Shown piece by piece: positions 16,340 through 24,884 of a DNA stretch of 64,000 nucleotides. The position numbers were made by a program, and so were the translations under genes. The DNA comes from Actinomycetes bacterium (lineage in GTDB: Bacteria > Actinomycetota > Thermoleophilia > Solirubrobacterales > 70-9), in contig BOKP01000004.1 of assembly GCA_016861045.1 (NCBI GenBank), forward strand, positions 372,001-436,000, written 5' to 3'. The notes under the pieces were generated by a model. That model was given only the letters and a program-made list of their open reading frames with translations. It was not told the DNA's origin and did no database searches. How positions within the stretch are numbered: position 1 is the stretch's first letter; every line of letters starts with the position of its first letter.

Positions 16340-16719
16340 GGGCACCGGCGCCGGCCGCAGGGGTCGGGGCCGCGGCGGCCGCCGGGCCGCCGGATCCGAT
16401 CGACGTCCTCGCCGCCGCACCCGGTCCGGAGGCGATCCGCGAGCTCCTGCACGCCGTGATCGACCCCGAGATCGGCATCGACATCGTCGAGCTCGGCCTG
16501 CTGCGCGAGGTCGAGGTGGACGGCGCCGCCGCCCGCGTGCTGTTCACCGTGACGACGCCGGCCTGCCCGCTCTCGAGCTACATCGAGGATGAGATCCGCG
16601 CCTGCCTCTGGGGCCTGCCGGGGCTGACCGAGATCAACGTCGAGCTCACCCACGATCCCCCCTGGCACCCGGAGCAGATGAGCGACCTCGCCCGCGAGGA
16701 GCTCGGGTGGCCGAGCTGA
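16336..16719 (+). CDS. MIP18/DUF59-family iron-sulfur assembly factor
   Basis: A 127-aa protein: Ala/Pro-rich lead of about 25 residues, then the MIP18 fold with the family DPEIGIDIVELGLL motif and the TTPACPLSSYIEDEIR segment bearing the conserved cysteine. Relatives (SufT, PaaD) help deliver Fe-S clusters. Here it is sandwiched, with overlaps at both ends (ATGA with DUF2249; 13 bp with the membrane protein), so it probably matures or metallates a partner of this operon rather than the general Suf system. Confidence 0.85.
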   Translation: MRAPAPAAGVGAAAAAGPPDPIDVLAAAPGPEAIRELLHAVIDPEIGIDIVELGLLREVEVDGAAARVLFTVTTPACPLSSYIEDEIRACLWGLPGLTEINVELTHDPPWHPEQMSDLAREELGWPS

Positions 16720-17933
16720 GCGAGGCGGGGCCGTCCGCGTCGGCCGCGTCCGGCTTCGGCGCCCTCGCCGCCGCCGACATCGGCGCTGCGACCGCCGTCG
16801 CCCCGGCCCGGGGGCGGGCCCCGTCGAGGCTCGCGCGCCGCCTGCCGCTGCTCGCGCTGGCGCTGGTGGCGCTGCTGGCGGGCCTGTGGGCGGGCCTGCT
16901 GCGGCTCGGGCTCGACCTGCCGGAGCTGCGGCCGGCGCTGGCGGGCCTGCACGGCCCGCTGCTCGTGCTCGGGTTCCTGGGCACCCAGATCGGCCTCGAG
17001 CGCGCCGTCGCGCTGCGCCGCCGTTGGCCCTACCTCGCGCCGGCCGCGGCCGGCGCCGGGTCGCTGTGGCTGCTTCTCGGTCTGCCGCTCGCCGCCGGCC
17101 AGGTCCTGCTCGCCGCCGCCGGGCTCGCGCTGACCGCGGTCTCGGTGTCGATCCATCGCCTGGCGCCGGATCTGCACAACGCCGTCATGGGGCTCGGCGC
17201 CGTCGCCTGGCTGGCCGGCGCGGTCGCCTGGCTGGCCGGCGAGCAGATCAGCCGGGTGATGCCGCTTCTCGCGGCATTCCTGGTCCTGACGATCGTCGGC
17301 GAGCGGCTCGAGCTCTCACGCCTGCGTCGCCCGCCGGCGAGCGCGCGCCTGCTCCTCCTCGGGCCCGTTCTCGCCTTCGCCGCCGGCGCCCTCCTCGTCC
17401 TGGCCGACCCCGCCGCCGGGGTCAGGCTCGCCGGCGCCGGCCTGCTCGGGCAGGCGCTCTGGCTGGCCCGCTACGACGTCGCGCGTCGCACGATCCGGGT
17501 CCCGGGTGCGACGAGGTACATGGCGGTTGCGCTCCTCTGCGGCTACGCGTGGCTCGCCGTCGCCGGCATCGTCTGGATCATCCGGGGCGACCTGCTCGGC
17601 GCCGGGTTCGCCTACGACGCGATGGTCCACGCGATCTTCATCGGCTTCGTCTTCTCGATGGTCTTCGCGCATGCGCCGGTGATCGTCCCGGCGGTCCTCG
17701 GCGTCGCGCTTCCCTACCGTCCGAGCTTCTACGCGCCGCTGGCGCTGCTTCACGCCGGCCTCCTGCTGCGGCTGGCCGGGGGCGCGCTCGGCAGCGTCGA
17801 GGCCTGGCGCTGGGGCGGCGTCGCCGGCGAGGTCGCGATCGTCGCCTTCCTCGCCCTCGCCGCGGCCTCCGCCCTCCGGGCCCGGCGATCGAGCCCGGCG
17901 TCGCGCGGGCCGGCGGGCCCGGAGCCCGCCTAG
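16707..17933 (+). CDS. polytopic membrane protein, NnrS-like
   Basis: A 408-aa protein with a 40-residue Ala-rich lead and about 12 hydrophobic segments. Histidines lie in or near membrane helices: GLHGPLLVLGFLGTQIGLER, SIHRLAPDLHNAVMG and DAMVHAIFIGFVFSMVFAHAP; this spacing recalls the heme/copper NnrS family linked to nitric-oxide stress, though similarity is by layout only. GTG 16707 start overlaps the preceding gene by 13 bp. Its TAG stop shares a CTAG with the convergent citrate synthase gene. With DUF2249 and a MIP18-type assembly factor it makes a plausible small metal- or NO-related respiratory module. Confidence 0.6.
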   Translation: MAELSEAGPSASAASGFGALAAADIGAATAVAPARGRAPSRLARRLPLLALALVALLAGLWAGLLRLGLDLPELRPALAGLHGPLLVLGFLGTQIGLERAVALRRRWPYLAPAAAGAGSLWLLLGLPLAAGQVLLAAAGLALTAVSVSIHRLAPDLHNAVMGLGAVAWLAGAVAWLAGEQISRVMPLLAAFLVLTIVGERLELSRLRRPPASARLLLLGPVLAFAAGALLVLADPAAGVRLAGAGLLGQALWLARYDVARRTIRVPGATRYMAVALLCGYAWLAVAGIVWIIRGDLLGAGFAYDAMVHAIFIGFVFSMVFAHAPVIVPAVLGVALPYRPSFYAPLALLHAGLLLRLAGGALGSVEAWRWGGVAGEVAIVAFLALAAASALRARRSSPASRGPAGPEPA

Positions 17934-19276
17934 GCCCCGCGGCGTGCCCGCACCGGCCGCCGCGCGGGCGGGCCGGTGATCTTCTCCGGGCCCTCGCGGT
18001 CGGCGACGTCGACGTAGGTGCGGTCGCGCTCGCCGGTGTAGATCTGCCGCGGCCGCGCGATCCGCTGCTCGGAATCGCCGTGCATCTCCATCCACTGCGC
18101 GATCCAGCCGGAGGTCCGCGGGATCGCGAAGATCACCGTGAACATCTCGCTCGGGATCCCGAGCGCCTCGTAGATCAGCCCCGAGTAGTAGTCGACGTTC
18201 GGGTAGAGCCTGCGCGACGTGAAGTACTCGTCCTCGAGGGCGCGCTTCTCGAGCTCGGTGGCGATGTCGAGCAGCGGGTTGTCGCCGGTCAGCGCCAGGA
18301 CCTCGTCGACGTGCTTTTTGATGATCCGCGCCCGCGGGTCGTAGTTCTTGTAGACGCGGTGGCCGAAGCCCATCAGCTTCTCCTCCCGGCTCTTCACGCC
18401 CTCGAGGAAGTCGGGGACGTTCTCGACCTTCTCGATCCGGCGCAGCATCCGCAGCACCGCCTCGTTGGCACCGCCGTGGAGGGGTCCGTAGAGCGCCGCC
18501 ACGCCCGCCGCCACGGCCGAGTACGGGTCGACCTGCGAGGAGCCGACCGCGCGGACCGCGGCCGTCGAGCAGTTCTGCTCGTGGTCGGCGTGGAGGATGA
18601 AGAGGACGTCGAGCGCCTTCGCGAGCCGCTCGTCCGGCGCGTACTTGATCTCGGTCATCCGCCGCATCATCGCCAGGAAGTTGGCGGCGTAGCCGAGGTC
18701 GTTGTCCGGGTAGACGTAAGGGAGCCCGAGGCTGTGGCGGTAGGAGAAGGCGGCGAGGGTCGGCATCTTGGCGATCAGCCGGATCGCCGCCATGTAGCGC
18801 TCCTCCTCGTCTTCGATCTGCTTGCCGTCGGGATAGAAGGTCGACATCGCGCCGACTCCGGCGAGGAGGATGCCCATCGGGTGGGCGTCGTGGCGGAAGC
18901 CGCGGTAGAAGGCCTTCATGTCCTCGTGGACGAAGGTGTGGTGGGTGACGTCGTAGACCCAGCGCTCGAGCTGCGGGCCGGTCGGCAGCTCGCCGAAGAC
19001 CAGCAGGTAGGCGACCTCGAGATAGCTGGACTTCTCGCACAGCTCCTCGATCGGGTAGCCGCGATGCTGGAGGACCCCCGCCTCACCGTCGATGTAGGTG
19101 ATCGCCGACCGGCACGAGGCCGTGTTCGTGTAGCCGGGGTCGTAGACCATCAGGCCGAAGTCGTCCTCCTCGACCTTGATCTGGCGCAGGTCCAGGCCGC
19201 GGACCGTCTCGTCGGTGACGTCGATCTCGTAGGACTTGCCGGTGCGGTTGTCGGTGATGGTGAGGGTGTCTGCCAC
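17930..19276 (-). CDS. gltA: citrate synthase
   Basis: A 448-aa type II citrate synthase (oxaloacetate + acetyl-CoA to citrate). Catalytic residues are visible: His in GPLHGGANEAV, His in MGFGHRVYKNYDPRA and Asp in YPNVDYYSG, plus the HADHEQNCST motif. Length and the N-terminal beta domain (TITDNRTGKSYEIDVTDETV) match the hexameric bacterial form. A basic tail (GPPARRPVRARRGA) is extra. GTG 19274-19276 is preceded by GAGGAGAGGA. Together with Kgd it supplies two TCA steps in this window, though they are not in one operon. Confidence 0.97.
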   Translation of the reverse strand: MADTLTITDNRTGKSYEIDVTDETVRGLDLRQIKVEEDDFGLMVYDPGYTNTASCRSAITYIDGEAGVLQHRGYPIEELCEKSSYLEVAYLLVFGELPTGPQLERWVYDVTHHTFVHEDMKAFYRGFRHDAHPMGILLAGVGAMSTFYPDGKQIEDEEERYMAAIRLIAKMPTLAAFSYRHSLGLPYVYPDNDLGYAANFLAMMRRMTEIKYAPDERLAKALDVLFILHADHEQNCSTAAVRAVGSSQVDPYSAVAAGVAALYGPLHGGANEAVLRMLRRIEKVENVPDFLEGVKSREEKLMGFGHRVYKNYDPRARIIKKHVDEVLALTGDNPLLDIATELEKRALEDEYFTSRRLYPNVDYYSGLIYEALGIPSEMFTVIFAIPRTSGWIAQWMEMHGDSEQRIARPRQIYTGERDRTYVDVADREGPEKITGPPARRPVRARRGA

Positions 19277-19312
19277 TAGTCCTCTCCTCGCTCGATCTCC
19301 AGTTCTCGGGGC

Positions 19313-19510
19313 CTAGTATCCCAGCAACCCGCGCTCGCCCCGCTCGATCGGGGTCGACGCCGGCTCCGCCGCCGCCGCGCCGCGGTCGCGGGCGGCGTCG
19401 GAGCCGTGGCGGCGGACGAGGTAGCGGGCCCGCAGCAGCCCCGCGTCGTGCTCGTCGTCGCGGTCGCCGCGGGCTGCCCGAACGCGATGGGACTCCGGCC
19501 TGCGCGACAC
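19313..19510 (-). CDS. possible small Arg/Asp-rich protein (65 aa)
   Basis: Highly charged reading from GTG 19508-19510 (DRDDEHDAGLLRARYLVRRH, ending ERGERGLLGY) between pfkB-type and citrate synthase genes, same strand. Third positions are almost all G/C, but other frames here also look biased, and no family or ribosome-binding site is evident. Listed as uncertain because it fills an otherwise empty 270-bp gap. Confidence 0.25.
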   Translation of the reverse strand: MSRRPESHRVRAARGDRDDEHDAGLLRARYLVRRHGSDAARDRGAAAAEPASTPIERGERGLLGY

Positions 19511-19545
19511 GGCACCGTGCCGTCCGCGATCCCGGCGGTGTCCGC

Positions 19546-20454
19546 TCAGAAGTGCGTCAGGTCCTTGAAGGCGGCGACGCGGGCGTCGATCTCGTCGCGA
19601 TCGAGGCGGCGGACCCGGTCGGTGCCGAAGTCCTCGACGTTGAACGAGGCCATCGCCGAGCCGCGGACCATCGCCTGGCGGAGCTCGTCGTTGCTGGGGC
19701 TGTGGGCGCCGGCGCCGTCGAGGAAGCCGAGGAACCCGCCGGCGAAGGAGTCGCCGGCGCCGGTCGGGTCGCGGACCTCGGCGATCGGCAGCGCCGGCAT
19801 CGCGAACGTGTCGTCGCCGGTGAACAGGGCGGCGCCGTACTCGCCGCGCTTGGCGACGACGATCGAGGGCCCGAGCGCCATGATCGCGCGGGCGGCGACG
19901 ACGAGGTTCGGCTCGGCGGTCAGCATCCTCAGCTCGGCGTCGTTGAGGAGCACGCAGTCGATCTCGGAGATCACCGCCAGCAGCGCGTCCTTCGCCGTCT
20001 CGATCCAGAGGTTCATCGAGTCGAGCGCGACGAACCTCGCGCCACGCGCCTCGGCCCGGACCTGCCGCTGCAGCTCGGGCTGGATGTTGCCGAGGAAGAG
20101 CATCTCGGCGTCGCGGTTGTCGTCGCAGAGCTTCGGGACGAAGTCGGCGAAGACGTTGAGCCGCGTGTCGTCGGTGTGGGCGACGTTCATGTCGTGGTCG
20201 TAGTGGCCGCGCCAGAAGAAGGTGCTGCCGCCCTCGACCCGCTCGATGTCGGCGGTCGAGACGCCGTGCGCCTCGAGCACGCCGATCTCCTCGGGCCCGA
20301 AGTCCTCGCCGACCGGTCCGACGACGCGGACGTCGGTGAAGAAGCTGGCGGCGAGCGCGAAATGGCTCGCCGAGCCGCCGAGCATGCGCTCGCGCTCACC
20401 GAACGGCGTCCGCACGGCGTCGAAGGCGATCGATCCGACGACGGTCAGGGCCAC
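19546..20454 (-). CDS. PfkB-family sugar/nucleoside kinase
   Basis: A 302-aa ribokinase-fold kinase. The substrate glycine motif (MLGGSASHFALAASFF) is at about 24-39 and the anion-hole/catalytic signature DPTGAGDSFAGGF near 240, with the catalytic Asp. The sugar specificity cannot be read; related actinobacterial proteins are annotated as adenosine or ribokinase-like. GTG start 20452-20454 has a TAGAGT hexamer nine bases upstream and no ribosome-binding site. Divergent from the FG-GAP gene. Confidence 0.9.
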   Translation of the reverse strand: MALTVVGSIAFDAVRTPFGERERMLGGSASHFALAASFFTDVRVVGPVGEDFGPEEIGVLEAHGVSTADIERVEGGSTFFWRGHYDHDMNVAHTDDTRLNVFADFVPKLCDDNRDAEMLFLGNIQPELQRQVRAEARGARFVALDSMNLWIETAKDALLAVISEIDCVLLNDAELRMLTAEPNLVVAARAIMALGPSIVVAKRGEYGAALFTGDDTFAMPALPIAEVRDPTGAGDSFAGGFLGFLDGAGAHSPSNDELRQAMVRGSAMASFNVEDFGTDRVRRLDRDEIDARVAAFKDLTHF

Positions 20455-20463
20455 GGCCGCGGG

Positions 20464-20469
20464 ACTCTA
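20464..20469 (-). promoter_or_regulatory. -10 hexamer TAGAGT before the PfkB gene
   Basis: On the minus strand TAGAGT, nine bases, then the GTG at 20454. Fits the leaderless pattern seen elsewhere in the window. Confidence 0.5.
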
Positions 20470-20503
20470 CCCGTCGAGCGGCCCCGCGGGCGCCGCAGCC
20501 GCA

Positions 20504-20509
20504 TACCCT
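20504..20509 (+). promoter_or_regulatory. -10 hexamer TACCCT before the FG-GAP gene
   Basis: TACCCT, six bases (tgcggg), then GTG 20516. Leaderless arrangement; it is back to back with the PfkB promoter 35 bp away. Confidence 0.45.
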
Positions 20510-20515
20510 TGCGGG

Positions 20516-22378
20516 GTGGGATGGAGGCGGTTGGCCACGTGCATCGCCGCAGCCGCGCTCGCGGGGCCGGCGGCCGCGCCGGCCGCGCAGCCGCGCCTGG
20601 TCCCCGCCCCGCGCGTCGACTTCCTGACGAAGCGGCTCTACGACATCGGGGTCGCCGACCCCGACCGAGACGGCCGCCAGGACATCTTCACGACCAACCA
20701 CAAGTTCCGCTCGGTCTTCCTCCGCAACCACGGCGGCCGGTTCGAGAACGCGATCAACGAGGTCGGCCTGGGCCCCGACAGCCGCTTCCCCGGCCTCGAC
20801 CTGATGCGGCCGCCCGCCGACACCTCCGCCCCCGGCGTCTACGTCTGGCCCAGCGACGAGCCCGGGGACGCCGGCAGGCTCCACGTGGCATCGACCGGCA
20901 TCACCGTCGGCGGTCGGGTCCGGCTGATGACCCGGAAGCTCGCGGTCCGCTCGCAGCGGTCGGCGTCGGCGATGCTCGGGCGCGACGAGAACGGCCGCCC
21001 CTACGCCGATTTCACGATCGCCCCCGGCGGCGAGGTCGTCGTCGCGTCGAACGGGCTCGCCGACCTGCCGATCCAGTTCGAGCTCGACGAGTCGGGGCCG
21101 GGCGCCGTCACCGGCGATGAGATCCACGTCGGCTCCGAGGGCGTCTCGCCCGAGTCGCCGCTGTTTCAGATCATGCTCCGCGATCGCCACGGGATCGCCT
21201 TCGCCGACGTCGCCGGAAACCGCGAGCAGGACGCGTTCGTCGTCACCGGCGGGCTCGGGGGCGGGATCGCCTCGCCGCTGTTCCTCGGCGCCGTCCGCGA
21301 CCAGCTCCTCGTCGCCGGCGCCGGCCCGGGCGGCGGCTACGGGGACGAGATCGTCGCCAGCGGCGTCGTCAAGGGGAGATGCCGGGGGCGGTCGGTCTCC
21401 TACGCGGACGCCGACGGCCGCGGCAACCTCGATCTGCTGACCACCTGCGAGGGGGGTCCGCCGCAGATGTACGCGCAGACGCTGCGCGGCGGCTTCGTCG
21501 GGGTCGTGGGGCCGCCGGTCGTCGGCCGCGCCTTCCGCTGGGCCCCCCTCGGCGGCGGGCGCCCGACGCTGCTCGCATCGACGCGGCGCGGGCTCGAGTC
21601 CTGGAAGCTCGATCGCGGCGGCTGGGATCGGGTCGCGACCCTCCGCTCCGTCCGCGAGGTCGAGCAGATCGCGCTCGGCGACTTCGACAACTCGGGGGCG
21701 CTCGACGCCGTCGTCACCGGGGCCGACGGCCTCACCCTGCTCGGCAACCGCGGCGGGCGCCTGCGGCCGGTCCGATCGCGGCTCGGGCTGCCCGGCGATG
21801 CCGCCGCCGCCTCGTTCGTCGACTACGACAACGACGGACGCCTCGACGTCAGCCTCGCGCCGCAGGGGATCTACCGCTGGGACCGCCGTCGCGACCGCTT
21901 CCGCCGCACCGGCGCGCTGACGATGCGGCGCACCGGCTACGCGATCGTCCAGTGGATGGACTACGACAACGACGGCCGCCGCGATCCGCTGATCGCGGCC
22001 TCGGCGCGGGAGTTCTCGCCGAGCGCGCACGTGATCCGCAAGCGCAACGTGACGCGGGCCGGGCACTGGCTCGAGATCGACCTGACGGGCTCATCTCGCA
22101 ACCGCGAGGCGATCGGGGCGAGCGTCCGCGCCCGGCTCGGACGCGGACGAGCGGTGACCCAGTGGGTCGGCCAGAACGACGACTCACGCCACTCCCAGGG
22201 CCATTACCGCCTCTACTTCGGGCTCGGCGGCAAGCGGGTCGTCAGACGCCTGATCGTGCGCTGGCCGGGCGGCGGCGAGACCCGGCTGCGCCGCGTCCGC
22301 GGCGACCGGATCCTGCGGATCTCCCGGGCCGGGCGGCGGATCGTGCCGCCGCGGGCGGGCCGGTCCGCCGCCCGCTGA
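20516..22378 (+). CDS. secreted FG-GAP/ASPIC-UnbV repeat protein
   Basis: A 620-aa exported protein: signal peptide (RRLATCIAAAALAGPAAAPAA), then beta-propeller FG-GAP/VCBS-type repeats with calcium loops (DPDRDGRQDIF near 47, DFDNSGALDAV, DYDNDGRLDVS, DYDNDGRRDPL) and a C-terminal ASPIC/UnbV domain (NREAIGASVRARLG through FGLGGKRVVRRLIVRWPGG). Such proteins bind extracellular ligands or surfaces; enzymatic activity is not established for the family. Start GTG 20516 places the signal peptide at the N-terminus; the longer reading begins inside the divergent gene. Confidence 0.9.
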   Translation: MGWRRLATCIAAAALAGPAAAPAAQPRLVPAPRVDFLTKRLYDIGVADPDRDGRQDIFTTNHKFRSVFLRNHGGRFENAINEVGLGPDSRFPGLDLMRPPADTSAPGVYVWPSDEPGDAGRLHVASTGITVGGRVRLMTRKLAVRSQRSASAMLGRDENGRPYADFTIAPGGEVVVASNGLADLPIQFELDESGPGAVTGDEIHVGSEGVSPESPLFQIMLRDRHGIAFADVAGNREQDAFVVTGGLGGGIASPLFLGAVRDQLLVAGAGPGGGYGDEIVASGVVKGRCRGRSVSYADADGRGNLDLLTTCEGGPPQMYAQTLRGGFVGVVGPPVVGRAFRWAPLGGGRPTLLASTRRGLESWKLDRGGWDRVATLRSVREVEQIALGDFDNSGALDAVVTGADGLTLLGNRGGRLRPVRSRLGLPGDAAAASFVDYDNDGRLDVSLAPQGIYRWDRRRDRFRRTGALTMRRTGYAIVQWMDYDNDGRRDPLIAASAREFSPSAHVIRKRNVTRAGHWLEIDLTGSSRNREAIGASVRARLGRGRAVTQWVGQNDDSRHSQGHYRLYFGLGGKRVVRRLIVRWPGGGETRLRRVRGDRILRISRAGRRIVPPRAGRSAAR

Positions 22379-22461
22379 GGCGGACGCCGGGGGCGGGGCC
22401 GCCGGCGCCGCCATCGGGGCGTGACCCGCCCGCGGCCGCGACTCGTCAAACTGCAGCGCCG

Positions 22462-23412
22462 ATGCGCGCCGTCCAGATCCAGGAGTTCGGGGGCCCCGAG
22501 GTGCTCGAGCTGGTCGAGCTCCCCGAGCCCGAGGCCGGGCCGGACGAGGTCGTCGTCGAGGTCGCCCGCGCCGGCATGAACTTCGCCGACACCCACCAGC
22601 GCGAGAACGACTACCTCGCGAAAGCCGAGTTGCCCCTGGTCCCCGGCGGCGAGATCGCCGGCCGCACCGGCGACGGCCGCCGCGTCGCCGCGATGCTCGC
22701 CAACGGCGGTTACGCCGAGCGGGCGGCGGTGCCGCGGGCGGCGCTGGTCCCGATCCCCGACGAGGTCTCCGACGACCAGGCCGCGGGCGTGCTCCTGCAG
22801 GGGCTCACGGCGTGGGCGCTGCTCAACGTCAGCGCCGGGCTGCGGCGCGGCGAGAGCATCGTCGTCGGTGCCGCCGCCGGCGGCACCGGCACCCTCGCCG
22901 TCCAGCTGGCGAAGCGGGCCGGTGCCGGCCGCGTCATCGCCCTCGCCTCGACCGCCGAGAAGCGGTCGCTCGCCGAGCGGCTCGGCGCCGATGCGACGGT
23001 CGACTCGCGGGCCGGGGACCTCGGGGAGGCGATCCTCGCCGCCAACGACGGAGAGCAGGTCGACGTCGTCCTCGAGATGTCGGGCGGCGCGGCCTTCGAC
23101 GCCTGCCTGTCGGCGCTGGCGCCGTTCGGGCGCCTCGTCAGCTTCGGGATCGCCTCGCGCGAGCCGAACCAGGTGATGTCGCAGAAGCTGATGCGGACGA
23201 GCCGCGCCGTCGTCGGGTTCTGGCTCGTCCACCTGCTGCGCCGGCCGGACCTGCTCGGGCAGGGCATCACCGAGCTGCTCGAGGCGGTCGCATCGGGCAA
23301 GCTCGAGGTCGTGATCGGCCGCACCTACGCGCTCTCGGAGGTCGCCGATGCCCACCGCGCCCTCCAGGGCCGCGCGACCCACGGCAAGCTCCTGCTGGAC
23401 CCGTCGCGGTGA
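22462..23412 (+). CDS. NADPH:quinone oxidoreductase-like MDR protein
   Basis: A 316-aa zinc-independent medium-chain dehydrogenase/reductase: GroES-like N-domain (MRAVQIQEFGGPEVLEL, MNFADTHQRENDYL) and Rossmann domain with the AAAGGTGTLAVQLAKRAGA cofactor loop. No zinc-ligand cysteines are present. Typical of quinone oxidoreductase or enoyl reductase relatives that use NADPH. Its TGA overlaps the GTG of the DEAD-box gene (GTGA), so both are expressed together, an uncommon partnership. Confidence 0.9.
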   Translation: MRAVQIQEFGGPEVLELVELPEPEAGPDEVVVEVARAGMNFADTHQRENDYLAKAELPLVPGGEIAGRTGDGRRVAAMLANGGYAERAAVPRAALVPIPDEVSDDQAAGVLLQGLTAWALLNVSAGLRRGESIVVGAAAGGTGTLAVQLAKRAGAGRVIALASTAEKRSLAERLGADATVDSRAGDLGEAILAANDGEQVDVVLEMSGGAAFDACLSALAPFGRLVSFGIASREPNQVMSQKLMRTSRAVVGFWLVHLLRRPDLLGQGITELLEAVASGKLEVVIGRTYALSEVADAHRALQGRATHGKLLLDPSR

Positions 23413-24878
23413 CCGCCTTCCGCGACCTCGGCCTCGCCGGGGGCATCGTCACGGCGCTCGACGAGCTCGGCTACGAGGAGCCCTCGCCGATCCAGGAGAG
23501 GGCGATCCCGGAGCTGCTCGCCGGCCACGACGTGATCGGCCAGGCGCAGACCGGCACCGGCAAGACGGCCGCCTTCGGGCTGCCGCTCCTGCAGTACCTC
23601 GATCCCGGCAGCGACGAGACCCAGGCGATCGTGCTGACGCCGACCCGGGAGCTCTGCATCCAGGTGACCCAGGCCCTGCGCTCCTACGCCGAGCACCTCG
23701 ACGTCAACGTCGTCGCCGTCTTCGGCGGCACATCCGTCCGCGACCAGGCGGCTCGCGTCCGCTCCGGTGCCCACGTCGTCGTCGCCACGGTCGGCCGGAT
23801 GATGGACCTGATCTCGCGCGGGGCGCTCGTTCTCACCGGCGCCCGCTACGTCGTCCTCGACGAAGCCGACGAGATGCTCGATCTCGGCTTCATCGAGGAC
23901 GTCGAGCGGATCCTGCGGATGTGCCCGAACGGGCGTCAGACGATGCTCTTCAGCGCGACGATGCCGCCGCCGATCGCCCGTCTCGCCGAGCGCTACATGT
24001 ACGACCCGGTGACGATCTCGATCACGCCGAAGAAGCTGACGGTGGACGCGATCGAGCAGGCGTTCGTCGAGGTCGAGCCGAAGCGCAAGACCGACCGCCT
24101 CGTCGAGGTGCTTCGCGCCGAGGAGCCCGAGCAGGCGATCGTCTTCTGCCGGACCAAGATCGGGACCGCGCGCCTCGATCGGGCGCTGCGCGACCGCGGG
24201 CTCCGCTCGAAGGCCCTGCACGGCGACATGAGCCAGGGCCAGCGCGACGGCGTGATGATCTCGTTCAAGGAGCACAAGTCGCCGCTGCTGGTCGCAACCG
24301 ACGTCGCCGCCCGCGGGCTCGACATCGACCACGTGACCCACGTCATCAACTACGACCTCCCGAACAACAGCGAGATCTACGTGCACCGGATCGGCCGCAC
24401 CGGCCGCGTCGGCCGCACCGGGCGGGCGATCACGTTCGTGACCCCGAAGGAGCGCGGCGAGATCGAGCGGATCGAGCGGGAGGTCAGGACCTCGATCGGC
24501 GAGTGGGAGCCGCCGGAGGAGCGCCTCGACCACGCGCCGCGCCCGAAGCGCCGCCACGAGCGTCGCGGCCCGGGCGGGCCCGGGGTCGCCGGGGAGGCCC
24601 CCGCGGAGGCCGGGCCGGAGCCGCCGCGGCCACCCGGCGACGGCCACGTGAAGCTCTTCATCAACCGCGGCTCGCGCAGCGGCATCGACGAGGACGACGT
24701 TCGCTGGGCGTTGCGCGAGGGCGCCGTCATCCCCGCCGACTCGATCCACGACGTGCGGGTGCTCGAGCGGTTCACGTTCGTCGACCTCGACGACCAGCAG
24801 GCGGAGAAGGCGCTCGACCGGCTCGACGGCACGAAGCTCAGGGGCAAGCAGATCCGGCTCGAGTACGCGAACCGGTAG
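23409..24878 (+). CDS. DEAD-box ATP-dependent RNA helicase with DbpA-type C-terminal domain
   Basis: A 489-aa RNA helicase. Motifs in order: Q motif (PSPIQERAIPELL), I (AQTGTGKT, about 46-53), Ia (PTREL), II (DEAD in VVLDEADEMLD), III (SAT), IV (AIVFCRTK), V (ATDVAARGLDI), VI (HRIGRTGRVGR). After a basic/proline-rich linker (about 375-415) comes an RRM-like DbpA RNA-binding domain (VKLFINRGSRSGIDEDDVRW). DbpA/CsdA-type enzymes act in ribosome assembly and mRNA remodelling. GTG 23409 start overlaps the preceding stop. The DbpA domain does not by itself show 23S rRNA specificity. Confidence 0.95.
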   Translation: MTAFRDLGLAGGIVTALDELGYEEPSPIQERAIPELLAGHDVIGQAQTGTGKTAAFGLPLLQYLDPGSDETQAIVLTPTRELCIQVTQALRSYAEHLDVNVVAVFGGTSVRDQAARVRSGAHVVVATVGRMMDLISRGALVLTGARYVVLDEADEMLDLGFIEDVERILRMCPNGRQTMLFSATMPPPIARLAERYMYDPVTISITPKKLTVDAIEQAFVEVEPKRKTDRLVEVLRAEEPEQAIVFCRTKIGTARLDRALRDRGLRSKALHGDMSQGQRDGVMISFKEHKSPLLVATDVAARGLDIDHVTHVINYDLPNNSEIYVHRIGRTGRVGRTGRAITFVTPKERGEIERIEREVRTSIGEWEPPEERLDHAPRPKRRHERRGPGGPGVAGEAPAEAGPEPPRPPGDGHVKLFINRGSRSGIDEDDVRWALREGAVIPADSIHDVRVLERFTFVDLDDQQAEKALDRLDGTKLRGKQIRLEYANR

Positions 24879-24884
24879 GAGCCC

